A stretch of DNA of 64,000 nucleotides from Crotophaga sulcirostris. Lineage: Eukaryota > Chordata > Aves > Cuculiformes > Crotophagidae. The stretch covers positions 1,071,508 through 1,135,507 of the forward strand of contig VYZB01000097.1 of NCBI GenBank assembly GCA_013397455.1, given 5' to 3'. The notes under the pieces are model-generated. The model had not been told where the DNA came from, made no database searches, and saw only the letters and a list, made by a program, of their open reading frames with translations. Below, piece after piece: positions 51,590 to 61,300 of the stretch (its first letter is position 1; the number at the start of each line of letters is the position of its first letter). Position numbers and translations under genes: made by a program.

Positions 51590-52382
51590 CACTAGCTAGG
51601 AGCTCTAATGCTTATGATGGCCATTGCCAACCTTGGAAGAGGATTGGGCATAAATGGAGTCTTTTAGCCTAGAAATGTTTGTGATCTATTCTCCATCACA
51701 CTCGCTACCTCAATTCTGGGCAGAATGTGTATGTGTTCAGCCCATTGGTATGGTTCAAATAAGTATCTGCTTTTATGAAAGCAGTAAATGCCAAGTTTCT
51801 TGTAGTTAGAGAGGCTGACAAGTTAGACAGCTGAAGTGCAGACTTGTACCATCATGATGCATGGAATAATTCAGTGTTTCCTGATCAAGAAGCAGGATTG
51901 GAAAGCCTTATTTAAATTATGGTAGATGATTATGATGCCTTTTAATACCCATTCTCCTAGAGCTGGCATGCTTCAAGAATTCAAATGTTGATAAATCACC
52001 AGTTCCAGCTGTCTTGAAGTGAAATAAACTCTTAATCTGAAGATAAGTTGGTAACTCTGGCTCTAAGCAGATATAAAATGTGTCTTACAGACTGACTTAG
52101 ATGGTTATCTTGCCCATTTTCTGAAACTTGTGAAACTGCAGTAGTGGTACGCATTAGTTGTTATAAGTTGAAGTTTTTATTTATCAGTACATTTCCCCAT
52201 GAGTTTAGAGATGCTTACTTTGAAAACTAAGCTCAGCCTCTTTTTTTTTTTTTACTGAGATGTGCTAAGCACAAAAACCTTGTTAAAAACTACAAGTGCT
52301 CTTTGTGGTGCAACTAATTTTATATCTTGTTGCTCAAGTCTCAACTAGCCTGTGTACATGTTTCTGGTTTTCTCCTCCCTAG

Positions 52383-52480
52383 GAGTTTACATCCTTATTG
52401 GAGCTGGTGCACTTATGATGCTGGTTGGTTTCTTGGGATGCTGTGGTGCATTGCAGGAATCTCAATGTATGCTTGGCCTG
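52383..52480 (+). CDS. CD9: CD9 exon 3 (TM2)
   Basis: The exon is 98 nt, with acceptor CTCCTCCCTAG and donor GTAAGT. It completes a Gly codon and then encodes [20 protein letters not shown] followed by [12 protein letters not shown]. Human has the same sequence except AVQES. This is the second membrane helix and the inner loop, including the GCCG cysteines and the ESQC cysteine that are palmitoylated in tetraspanins. Phase out is 0. Confidence 0.98.
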
Positions 52481-53632
52481 GTAAGTGTTCAGAATAGTAT
52501 TTAAATCTTTAGCAGCACAATGAGGAAGGAAGGAAAATATTACTGTGCAGTTAAAGGGCAGCAGATGCTGACTCGTTTGGCTCCACAAAGTTTAAACTCA
52601 TGGTCACCTACCTAGTGCTAAAATGTTAAATAGCTTCCACTTCTGGCCCTAAATCCAAATTTCCTTGTATTAAAAGACAGAATGACTTCAGGAGTTACTG
52701 ACAGTCAGACATTGACATAAGAAAACTGGGAGTATGTGTGAATACAGAACTAGTGTTTGTAAGAGTAATGCTATTCATTAAACAGTTTTAACTCTGAAGG
52801 TTGTCCAATCTTTATTCTTTGAGACCACAACTGTGGTATTTGATTCTTGATAGAATAAGCCTCTACTGTTCACAATCCCAGGATGAGCTCTTCTAGCTGA
52901 CAGCTGCTCTGCAAGCCAATTATTGGAGAGCAACCTCACTGTCTTCAGACTGGAGGGGGCAGTGGAGCTTACTGAGTTCATGTGCATCTTTACTCTTGTG
53001 GAACTACTCATCCAAATAACCAGTAGACTTAGTTAACAAGACTGCTGTGATAACTGATGAAAGCAGTTCTCCTTTTATGACATGGAAGAGGTTAATTTCA
53101 TGTTTCTTGCAAAATGATACCCCTAGCCCTTTTTATATCTGAACATCTCTTGAAACTGCTTTTAAATGGTAGTGGTATTTTGGACCTGGTAGTCAATTAA
53201 ACAGAGATGACACTTCTGTTTTATTGGATACATGACAGAATGACCATTAGCTCTCAGAGTTGATGGCAAACTAGCTATTAAATAACTCTTAAAGCAATAG
53301 GGATGACAAACCAGAGAAAAGAATTAGTGTCAACTGCTATGATGTGTCTGATTGACCTGGGTGACTTCAAAGTCTGAGTGAACAGATGAGTAGTTTCAAT
53401 TAACACTGATCAAAAAGGAGAACTTCTGCTTGGAAAACACTACCAGGTTTTCTCACAGTCCTGAGAAGTGCTGACCAAGTGCTGTGTGTCCTCTTTCACA
53501 GTCTTAAGAGTGTTTCAGACTGGAAAACTGGTTGAGTAGTGGTTTTCATAAGGCTGAATACTGGGAACTGGACAAACTTGTAGTGTATATATGTGTTGTT
53601 GTGGACTTAATGATATGGTCTTTCTTTTCTAG
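52481..53632 (+). other. CD9 intron 3
   Basis: 1,152 nt, ending in CTTTCTTTTCTAG. Nothing else recognised. Confidence 0.9.
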
Positions 53633-53707
53633 TTCTTCGTCTTCCTTTTTGTGATTTTTGCCCTTGAAATTACTGCTGCAATCTGGGGATTTGCAAATAA
53701 AGAATCG
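53633..53707 (+). CDS. CD9: CD9 exon 4 (TM3)
   Basis: The exon is 75 nt, exactly 25 codons, phase 0 on both sides. It encodes FFVFLFVIFALEITAAIWGF followed by ANKES. Human reads [25 protein letters not shown]. It covers the third membrane helix and the start of the large extracellular loop. The donor is GTATGT. Confidence 0.98.
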
Positions 53708-54644
53708 GTATGTTGATCTTAAAAGATGGCAGGGTGGTGGGATGCTGGAACAGGTTGCGCAGGGAAGTTGTATATGCCTCATCTCTGGAAGTGTTCAAGG
53801 CCAGGTTGGATGGGGCTTTGAGCAACTATATCCAGTGAAAGGTCTCCCTGCCCATGGCAAGGGCGTTGGACTAGATGGTCTCTGAAGATCCCTTCCGACC
53901 CAAACCATTCTCTAATTCTGAGTGTGACTGGAAATCTAGTGGTCTACTGAAAACTATAGCTGTATTAGTCAAATCTTGATTACTGAGGGAGTTTGAGAGG
54001 AAGAAGATGCATTCTAGCAAAAAAAAATGCAAGAAATTATACTCCAATATTTAAAAATGAGACTGTAACAGAGAAGACAGAATGCTGTTGCATGCTAGAG
54101 ATGCCCTTCAGGTGGTACCTGGCTGAGCTGTGAAGCAAAGCAGGTGGTCAGTGAAGATTTACTGTTTCTAGATATGAACTAGGTCAGCTATGGGCTGAAT
54201 ACTTCTGCATCTAAAATATGACTGATCTGGGCTGCCCCTCACAAACAGTTAAGGTTCTGTTTCAAAGTAAATAAGGTGCTTGATAAGGATTGCTTTTCTG
54301 CTTGTATCACATAACATAACTTCTGGGGTACAGAAATGAATAGGGAGTATTTTTGTTTAAACAATGGGCAAAGACTTGGTTCTCTCACTCCACCTACAAG
54401 ATCAGAACTTTGGTAGGGAAACTCAATCTTATCTGTTCAGGTGTGGCTTTTAAGGTGAGTGTACCAGTTAGGTTCATCTGTTCTGGGTGAGAAATGCTGT
54501 CCACCCTCTGTTTCCACCCTCTATTTCTACATTTCAAAGGGATGGGTATTGTAAGTTGCAGAATTCTTAATGATTTATTCAAAACAAGTTTTCCATAGTT
54601 AATATTAAGGTAAGACAGTAATACACCACAACTTTGTCTTGTAG
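53708..54644 (+). other. CD9 intron 4, with a CR1 fragment
   Basis: 937 nt, ending in ACTTTGTCTTGTAG. A CR1 tail begins within about 25 bases of the exon 4 donor. Confidence 0.9.
53732..53922 (+). mobile_element. CR1 3' end fragment in CD9 intron 4
   Basis: A plus-strand CR1 tail: gggtggtgggatgctggaac, aggttgcgcagggaagttgt, gtgttcaaggccaggttgga, tggggctttgagcaac, ggactagatggtctctgaag, atcccttccgacccaaacca. It lies in the same orientation as the gene. Confidence 0.93.
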
Positions 54645-54737
54645 ATTATTGCAGATGTACAGAAATTCTACCAGGAAATGTACGCGAAGAGATCTCAACC
54701 GGGTGTCAGAGAGACTCTGAAAGCATTTCAGTTAGCT
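54645..54737 (+). CDS. CD9: CD9 exon 5 (large extracellular loop, first part)
   Basis: The exon is 93 nt, 31 codons, phase 0 on both sides. It encodes IIADVQKFYQEMYAKRSQPG followed by VRETLKAFQLA. Human reads [33 protein letters not shown], so this exon is two codons shorter, with loss in the KTKDEPQ region. It forms helices A and B of the large loop. Acceptor TTGTCTTGTAG, donor GTAAGT. Confidence 0.97.
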
Positions 54738-55295
54738 GTAAGTACATGGTTATACTTAAACCAGAAAGTAATGCAGCTTGTTTGTGTTATCCAGTCCCCT
54801 TTACAACTCTAGTACCTTACTAACTAGAAGAAACCATTGAAGTATTAGTAAAAAATTGCAGATAAGATATTTTGTGTAGTATTAGTGAATTCTGTATGCT
54901 TTTTGTCACTTTGAACCTTTGCAATGCATAGAACTAGTTTTTTTCCAAACTTGCTCCCAAGTTTTGAGACTACCTGTGGCACTGATATGGAGGCTCTATA
55001 GTATGCATACCTGCACATCTATGAGGAGCTTACATTTGTGTCTGTAAGGAATGCAAGCTGTCACAAAAATCAATGTATGTATACTTAAGATGTAACACTT
55101 CCTTTCAGAATCTTGTCTTTTAATGCAATAAAGGCTTTTTAAAATTAGTTTTATAGCAATCACATCGGCAAGACTTCTAAGCAGATTTGCATAAGGTCTA
55201 TAATAAAAACTAATGTAATCTATTTCTTTTTATAAAATACAGAGCAAAAGTAAACCTTATCTAACTTGATTCTCTTTTCCTGTTTTCTCTTGTAG
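54738..55295 (+). other. CD9 intron 5
   Basis: 558 nt, ending in TTTTCTCTTGTAG. Nothing else recognised. Confidence 0.9.
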
Positions 55296-55385
55296 CTAGA
55301 CTGCTGTGGTCTTACAGGAGTTCTTGAGCAGCAGTTTTCAGATACCTGTCCAAAGAAGTCGATGTTAGAGTCACTTACTATAGCG
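55296..55385 (+). CDS. CD9: CD9 exon 6 (large loop, CCG motif)
   Basis: The exon is 90 nt, 30 codons, phase 0 on both sides. It encodes [20 protein letters not shown] followed by [10 protein letters not shown]. It has the tetraspanin CCG signature and the third loop cysteine (TCPKK, human ICPKK). The variable stretch between them differs from human (VLEQQFSD against GVEQFISD), which is the partner-binding and most diverged part of the family. Donor GTAAAG is slightly weak but fits. Confidence 0.97.
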
Positions 55386-57226
55386 GTAAAGCATGACTTA
55401 ATTCACCCACAGCTGTGCCCCATGAATAAAATGAAAAACACATTTCTGAATAAACCCCTCCATTCAATGGAAAATTCCCAAGTCACACTTACTTAGCAAC
55501 CTATCTGTATAATCAGTTTGATTGTGAAAAATCAGCATACTGTTACTGTGGTAAGAACAAGCGGAGTCAGCAGGAAATCTGAAGTTCACAGGAAATGTGC
55601 AGTCTGTGTGTCACTAAACTCCGTGGTGTGATGGACAGTGTAAGGCCAAAATTTCACCTGAAAAAACCCAAGGGAGTTCTGTTCTCCTGGCTGCTCCTGT
55701 CACCAGAGCGCCCTGCTAGGTGCTGCATGGGGAAGCTGTTGCCTTCATTTTTTGGTTAGGGAGAAGTAGAGCATGGAGTGGGAGCAAGTCTGAAGTTTTA
55801 TCAAGGAAAAGGATAGTGGGGTAATGCATTGGTGGTCTGTTTAGATGAGCATATTGGTGTTAAACCAGTTCTTGGAATTGCATTCCTCTGAAATAATGCT
55901 GCATAGCCACATGTGTGTCACAGATTACAGTTGAGGTATCTTGTGTAGTTCTTCATTACCCATTTTCCTGTTTCTCTTACAACTGTCTTGTGCTTTTTCT
56001 TCAGGCTCCAGGGCAGGTTGTATGAGTCTTCTCATAGAAAATAATGCTGTAACAATGCAGGAATTCAATTAATAGATTGGGTTTTACATTACTTGTGCTC
56101 TTCCTTTCAGTCCAGATGATTCTGTGCCTTTAAATATCTGACTGTGAGGCATTTCAGTCTGTACTTAGACTGTATCTTTGGACCTGTCCATACAATCTGC
56201 CATGAGTCAGACTACATGGGAGTAGCTGAGGCAGCATGCAGGTTTTATCGTTTGCATTTATTTTACAAAGTGTTCTAGTTTCATCTGACCTAATCTTGTG
56301 ATGTGTTTATGACCTAGTCCCAGCTGTAGGAAGGCTGCAAATTTAGATATAACAGTGCGGCTGGTCAGTGTGCCTCTAAGTACTACTGTATTAATATTCT
56401 GATTTAACTGATTATTTCTTGCCAGTATATCCCTTTAATCCTTGGTTCAGTCTTTTTTTTCTGGACTGGATAAAAAAACTTTAAAAAAATGGGATTTTTT
56501 TTCAGCAGCTCACTGTCCTCCTGCTAGAATAAGTAGAACTGGGGTTAGGATGAGACTTTCACCAGCTACTGGGCTCTTAAAATATTTATGCCTCTGTAAA
56601 ATTTCATGTTCTTTTTTGACTACCATATGTATTTGGGGAAAGGACTGTACTGAAGTTTTTCTTTACTTGCAATGATAATTCATTGTCCTGAGAGCTTCAA
56701 ACTGGCTCCTCTATGGATCTACCTATAGCCTACTATATATGCATGCAGCTCAAGAAATCCTGACATTCCCATGCCCCATGTGTTCACAAGGTGCCTGCAA
56801 AATAATGATAGAAATATCAAGAGTGGCTTCAAAACTGTTTTGAGAAGGGCTGAAAGTACAGCCACTTAAATGCCTACTGAGACTAGTAACAAGCCAAATC
56901 TGGTATAACTGCTGTTGGTCCTGATTTATGTGCTCAATTACAGGTGTTAGAAGGGAATCCTGTAGCCAAGGCATGGTTGAGAGATTAGGTACTTGAAGAT
57001 TAGATTTAAACTTCAACTTTTGTGTTGCAGTATCCCTGACTCTCTTTAAAGATATGAAATTAAAGGCCACTGCTAAGCAGTTTTCAAAAGATCTGTCTTC
57101 ATCTGTAGTGCAAGCAGACTTGGTCAAAGATGTAGAATCAGTAGACTTGAGCTGAAACAAGCAAGTAGTAACAAAACATTTGTATTTATGAAACACTAAT
57201 AAATAGTCTGTCTGTCTCCTTTTCAG
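55386..57226 (+). other. CD9 intron 6
   Basis: 1,841 nt, ending in TCTGTCTCCTTTTCAG. A 217-codon open frame on the opposite strand (57403-56750) overlaps its right part. Confidence 0.9.
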
Positions 57227-57403
57227 TCGTGCCCTACTGCCATTGATAATGTCTTCAATACAAAACTGGATGTGATTGGAGCAGTTGGCATTGGCATTGG
57301 TGTAACAATGGTGAGTTGCCATATTTAGAGGGTTTCTGTATGGCCAAAGGATACTTACTACAGGAGAAGTTTGTTCAGTAGTGCCTGGCATGGCACTCCA
57401 CAA
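56750..57403 (-). other. 217-codon open frame antisense to CD9 exon 7
   Basis: On the minus strand an ATG-started frame runs through intron 6, exon 7 and part of intron 7 of CD9. It is the longest gap-free open frame in the window. The product shows no signal peptide, repeats or family motif that I recognise. Its part over exon 7 is constrained by CD9 on the other strand. It may be chance or an unrecognised old repeat. I do not call it a gene. Confidence 0.15.
57227..57310 (+). CDS. CD9: CD9 exon 7 (end of large loop, start of TM4)
   Basis: The exon is 84 nt, 28 codons, phase 0. It encodes SCPTAIDNVFNTKLDVIGAV followed by GIGIGVTM. Human reads [28 protein letters not shown]. It supplies the fourth conserved loop cysteine and the first half of membrane helix 4. 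Donor GTGAGT. Confidence 0.98.
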
Positions 57404-57997
57404 GCCTATTCCTATAATGACAAGTACTAGCAGGATCCGGGTGTGTGCTGTGAGGCCCTGGGGCAGAGCAGAGGGTGGGGTGTCTTGGACCTCCCTGCTC
57501 TGCTTTGGATTAGGATCTGCCTCCTTGTAGTTTTAGTAGTGGCAGGATTGGTGGTGGTGTGTGTACACAGAAGGTGAAGATCTGTTGATTGTTACCACAC
57601 TGCTGCTTTAATCTTAGTTATCTCTTATGTGTCCTTGGTTTTGTCTCCTTTAACAGTAAAAGACTGCCAAAGAACTGAAATAACAGTACTAGTAAGGAAA
57701 CTGATACTTGTTTGACTTCTGGAGGAAAGTATGACATGGATACAAATATGCTGGGATGATAAAAAATTTCTTAGGAGATATGGCAGTGATTTATAGCTGA
57801 TATATTTTAAAGTATTGAAGTGAAAGGGGCCTGGTGAGGATGGACTGAAGTTTTGGGAGGTGGAGGGGCAGGAATGCAAACTGCAGAATAGTGTTAATGT
57901 AGCATCTGGGTGAGGAACAGTAACTAAGCTTGTTCCCATCTTGATAAAAGAATGTGCTTTGGTCCCTCAATTTCTAATGCATTTGCTTTCTTTACAG
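57311..57997 (+). other. CD9 intron 7
   Basis: 687 nt, ending in TTTGCTTTCTTTACAG. Nothing else recognised. Confidence 0.9.
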
Positions 57998-58063
57998 ATT
58001 TTCGGCATGATATTCAGTATGGTTCTCTGCTGTGCTATCCGCAGAAACAGAGAAATGGTCTAA
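57998..58063 (+). CDS. CD9: CD9 exon 8 (end of TM4, C-terminal tail, stop)
   Basis: The coding part is 66 nt including the TAA stop. It encodes [20 protein letters not shown] followed by V. Human ends [21 protein letters not shown], so the membrane helix, the palmitoylated CC pair and the EMV tail (known in mammals to matter for membrane curvature and egg function) are kept. Exons 2 to 8 total 609 coding bases. Confidence 0.99.
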   Translation: [21 protein letters not shown]

Positions 58064-58340
58064 GAGCTAAAAACCCAAGACTACTGCACTATAAAATCTG
58101 TCATTAACTTTAGCATTCTGAAAGCATTTCTAAAAAGTTATATATTTGTTACCTTTTTTAATGCTTTACTTGGTACTGATGTAGGTTTGCTTTTTATGTT
58201 ACAGATTAAAAATATAAAGATATATCTGACTAGAGACAAATATTGTACATAAAATATCTGGCTTTCTTGAAACATGTAATTTGGATGTAATTTATGTTGG
58301 AGACAATTTGATACTTAATAAAAGTAAGATGTATTGTATG
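58064..58340 (+). other. CD9: CD9 3' UTR
   Basis: AT-rich sequence from the stop to just past the first AATAAA. The end is inferred from the position of the signal and the GT-rich stretch after it. Confidence 0.75.
58317..58322 (+). terminator. CD9: CD9 polyadenylation signal AATAAA
   Basis: A canonical hexamer 254 bases after the stop. It is followed by a GT-rich element (gatgtattgtatgcttgtgg) suitable for cleavage-factor binding. Confidence 0.85.
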
Positions 58341-61300
58341 CTTGTGGGGAGAAGAGGTTTTACTGTGTAAGCATAGTTAATCAAACTGCTTGTGTAGTGT
58401 GGAGTTGAACTTGCATAACATGGTAAATCACTAGGGCTGTAGTACAAAGCAGGAAATAACTCCTGTGCCAATGCCTTATCTGGAGGGAATTCCAAGGAAT
58501 GGAAAAAATGACTGTCAGAGCATGTTAGGGAAGGTATTGTCATTCTTCCTTTCCTTGATGTGTGTGAACAAAAGCAGTTCTGAATTATATTCTTAAACTG
58601 TTACTCCTGTAACATTTTTATTGTCATCTTCATACAGGGTGACAAGGGATGACTCTCATACTGATGATATGCAGACAGTGGTGCTTTGATGCAAACAGGC
58701 TGGGCTTTACCCTGGAGCCAGCTGGGCTTTCTTGTATCAGCCTGTCTGCTGACTTAACTTTGTCCTCTGGGATCTGACATGGCGTCAGTCCCTTGACAAA
58801 GCAGAGTCCCATGGTGTATGCCCAGGACTTTTTTCAGTGGCTGGCTTTGTGCTTTGTTTTTCCAAAGCTGGCAAAGTACAATCTCAAAAGCTTATGTGCC
58901 AAGTCTCCAGTTTCCAAATGGAAAAAAAAAAGTTGAACGAGAATGCAGTTGGTGCTTGCAGCAGCAGTTAGAGCTGTGGCTATCCTGTTTCAGTTCAAAA
59001 ATGGATATGGGAGTGACCAGATGTATTAGTGTGGAACCCCTAGCCTAACAAAATTACCAATTTGTCCGGTAGTACTTCTATAAATGTCTGTTTTCTCTAA
59101 AATGTATTCTGGTGGCAGCTGCCAAGCTGACTTAGATCTGTACCAGCAAGTTGATGTTTAGGAACCCTATAACTAGGATTCCCTTACTGTAGTATATTAT
59201 CTGTGTTCCTAGGAAGTTCTGGTCTTTTTCCTCTTGTACTACAAGTGTCTCTTAGTAGGCCTTGCTTGTTCCCACTTTCCTCTTGTAAGTAAGTTAATTA
59301 TTATGAGAAATCAGAATTGTTGAAGGTTAGACTCTGGCAGCAGCTCTGAATTAATGCACAAAATGTATTGCCCACCTGTTACACATTGTCACTTGTCTAA
59401 GGGGTTATGCAAACCATACAGCTCTCCTCTGTAGTGCATTGCACTATTTAATGTTAATGAAGCCTTCTTAAAAAAAAGTCTGGATTTCAAAAAAGTCAAA
59501 TGGTAATCATGCTTTTGTGCATCTCCCCGAGACTGGAATAACTTCAGGAAGGAGTTGATCTTTCTCCTGTGGATGTAGGAGAAGGCCTGGAGGTAAAAAA
59601 TGTAATAATCTTACAGGAATTTAAGGCCCATGTCTCTGAACTCTTGCAAAACTGAGATGTAGCATTTTTGTCAGTTGTGTAAACCTGGGCATCAGACTGA
59701 ACCAGGCACCTGAAAGAGCTGGGGTGAATTGCTGTCTACCATAGTGAAAGCTTACTGCTGACTTCAGCTGCCCTTGGTTTTATTGCTCCTTGTGGGTGCA
59801 TGTTTTCAGGTTGCCAATGCTTGGCTGTAGTCAGACACTCAGCAGTGTTTGGCAATGTTCAACAAAATGCAATAAGTAGTAACTAAGGTGATGAGAACTA
59901 AGCTGAGGGTCAGCATTTCAGCTCATGAGATGGATTTGGGTGACAGCTATAGAGGGAGCCCTCAAACAGGCATCCAAGTTAACTGAATATCTGGAAGATT
60001 TAAATTTATGCCTTCTAGTGTTGCTGCCTTCTACAGAAGCTGGATGGGGGGGTTACTGGGAGTTAGTCGTTACCTTGCAAAACTGCTGCCTTAACAACAG
60101 TGTTGAGGGAAACACTTCATGCCTCTGATGCCTGCCTCTCCCCCCTATATTTTCAGTACTGCGACCTATATTTAGTCCTTCTTTGTGTGTGTTTTTCTCG
60201 CTAATCAACAGATGGGTAAGTAGTCTTTTACCAGAGAAGAAAGAGCTACTGTTTATTACTTGAATGTTACTTTCACTTTAGCAGGAGCATGAACTACAGC
60301 TGCAAAACCTGGTTGCAGTTGTCCTAAGATCTGCAGGCTACCCTGGAGTGAATGCTTCTTGGTAATATTGAATTCTATGATGAGTAGTTTTACTTTACAA
60401 GCAGCATTTTTGACTGAATTTCCTGAAGAATTTGGTTCTAAGTAATGGCAGCCCTAAACATTTATGTTTGTAGCACTGACTGTTCAGGCAGGGAGTGAGT
60501 TCATGTCTAGTTAGGTTGGGATTGTCGTGAGGAAGCTGGAGGGCATTGTGACTTTTGAAGTAACACATAGAGGCTGAGGTGTACAAAGGGGATAATAGAT
60601 TTTTCTGGGAAGCAGGAATAGGGGGATTACAATACTGAAGACTTTTCCATGCATGTGCTGTGGCAGAAGTAACTGGTGGTGGTGTAAAGCTTGTGATGGC
60701 AGGGAAAGTGAAGTGAGAGAAGTCACAGCAAGGACCCCTGTTAGAAAGCAGCCTGTCCTGGTTCAGTGAGTCAGCAAAGAAGCAAGTACTGATACTTGGA
60801 AAAAATTAGGAAGCAGGAAAAAATGGGAGGAATAGATATTGAAGGAAAACATAGAAAAGCAAAATACTTTTCTATGCTGTTCCTAGCATCCCCATCAGTA
60901 AATGGAAAGGTGTAACTGTAAGACCTTAAAGTCTGCCTGGAATGTGAGAAATTACTCCAGAAAGGAAAAAGGCTTAAGCAGCTTTATTTCCAAACACAAG
61001 CAGAGATTTCATTAAACACAGGTGCTGCTAATCCTTTGCACTCGATTTGCTTAAGGTAGCTTATGTTTTGTGGCCAAAAGGGACACTACACATTGTATGT
61101 CTATGGGAATTGTTAGGTGCTAACATGAAACACTGGCTGTAATGCTGACAAATGCATAATATTATGCGAAGATTGTATGAGTTGGTAAAATGCTTGTGAC
61201 AAAGTGGCAGAGCACATACTGCTGCTCGGTTTTGGCTTGTAGAGGAGGAACTATTAGTGGGCTCTGCACTGTATTGCTCTGAGGGTGCTGTCAGCTGTTT

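Larger units (their letters stand above)
49534..52382 (+). other. CD9 intron 2
   Basis: 2,849 nt. It carries the second copies of two repeated sequences (49728-49806 and 51561-51589) and ends in TTTTCTCCTCCCTAG. Confidence 0.9.
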
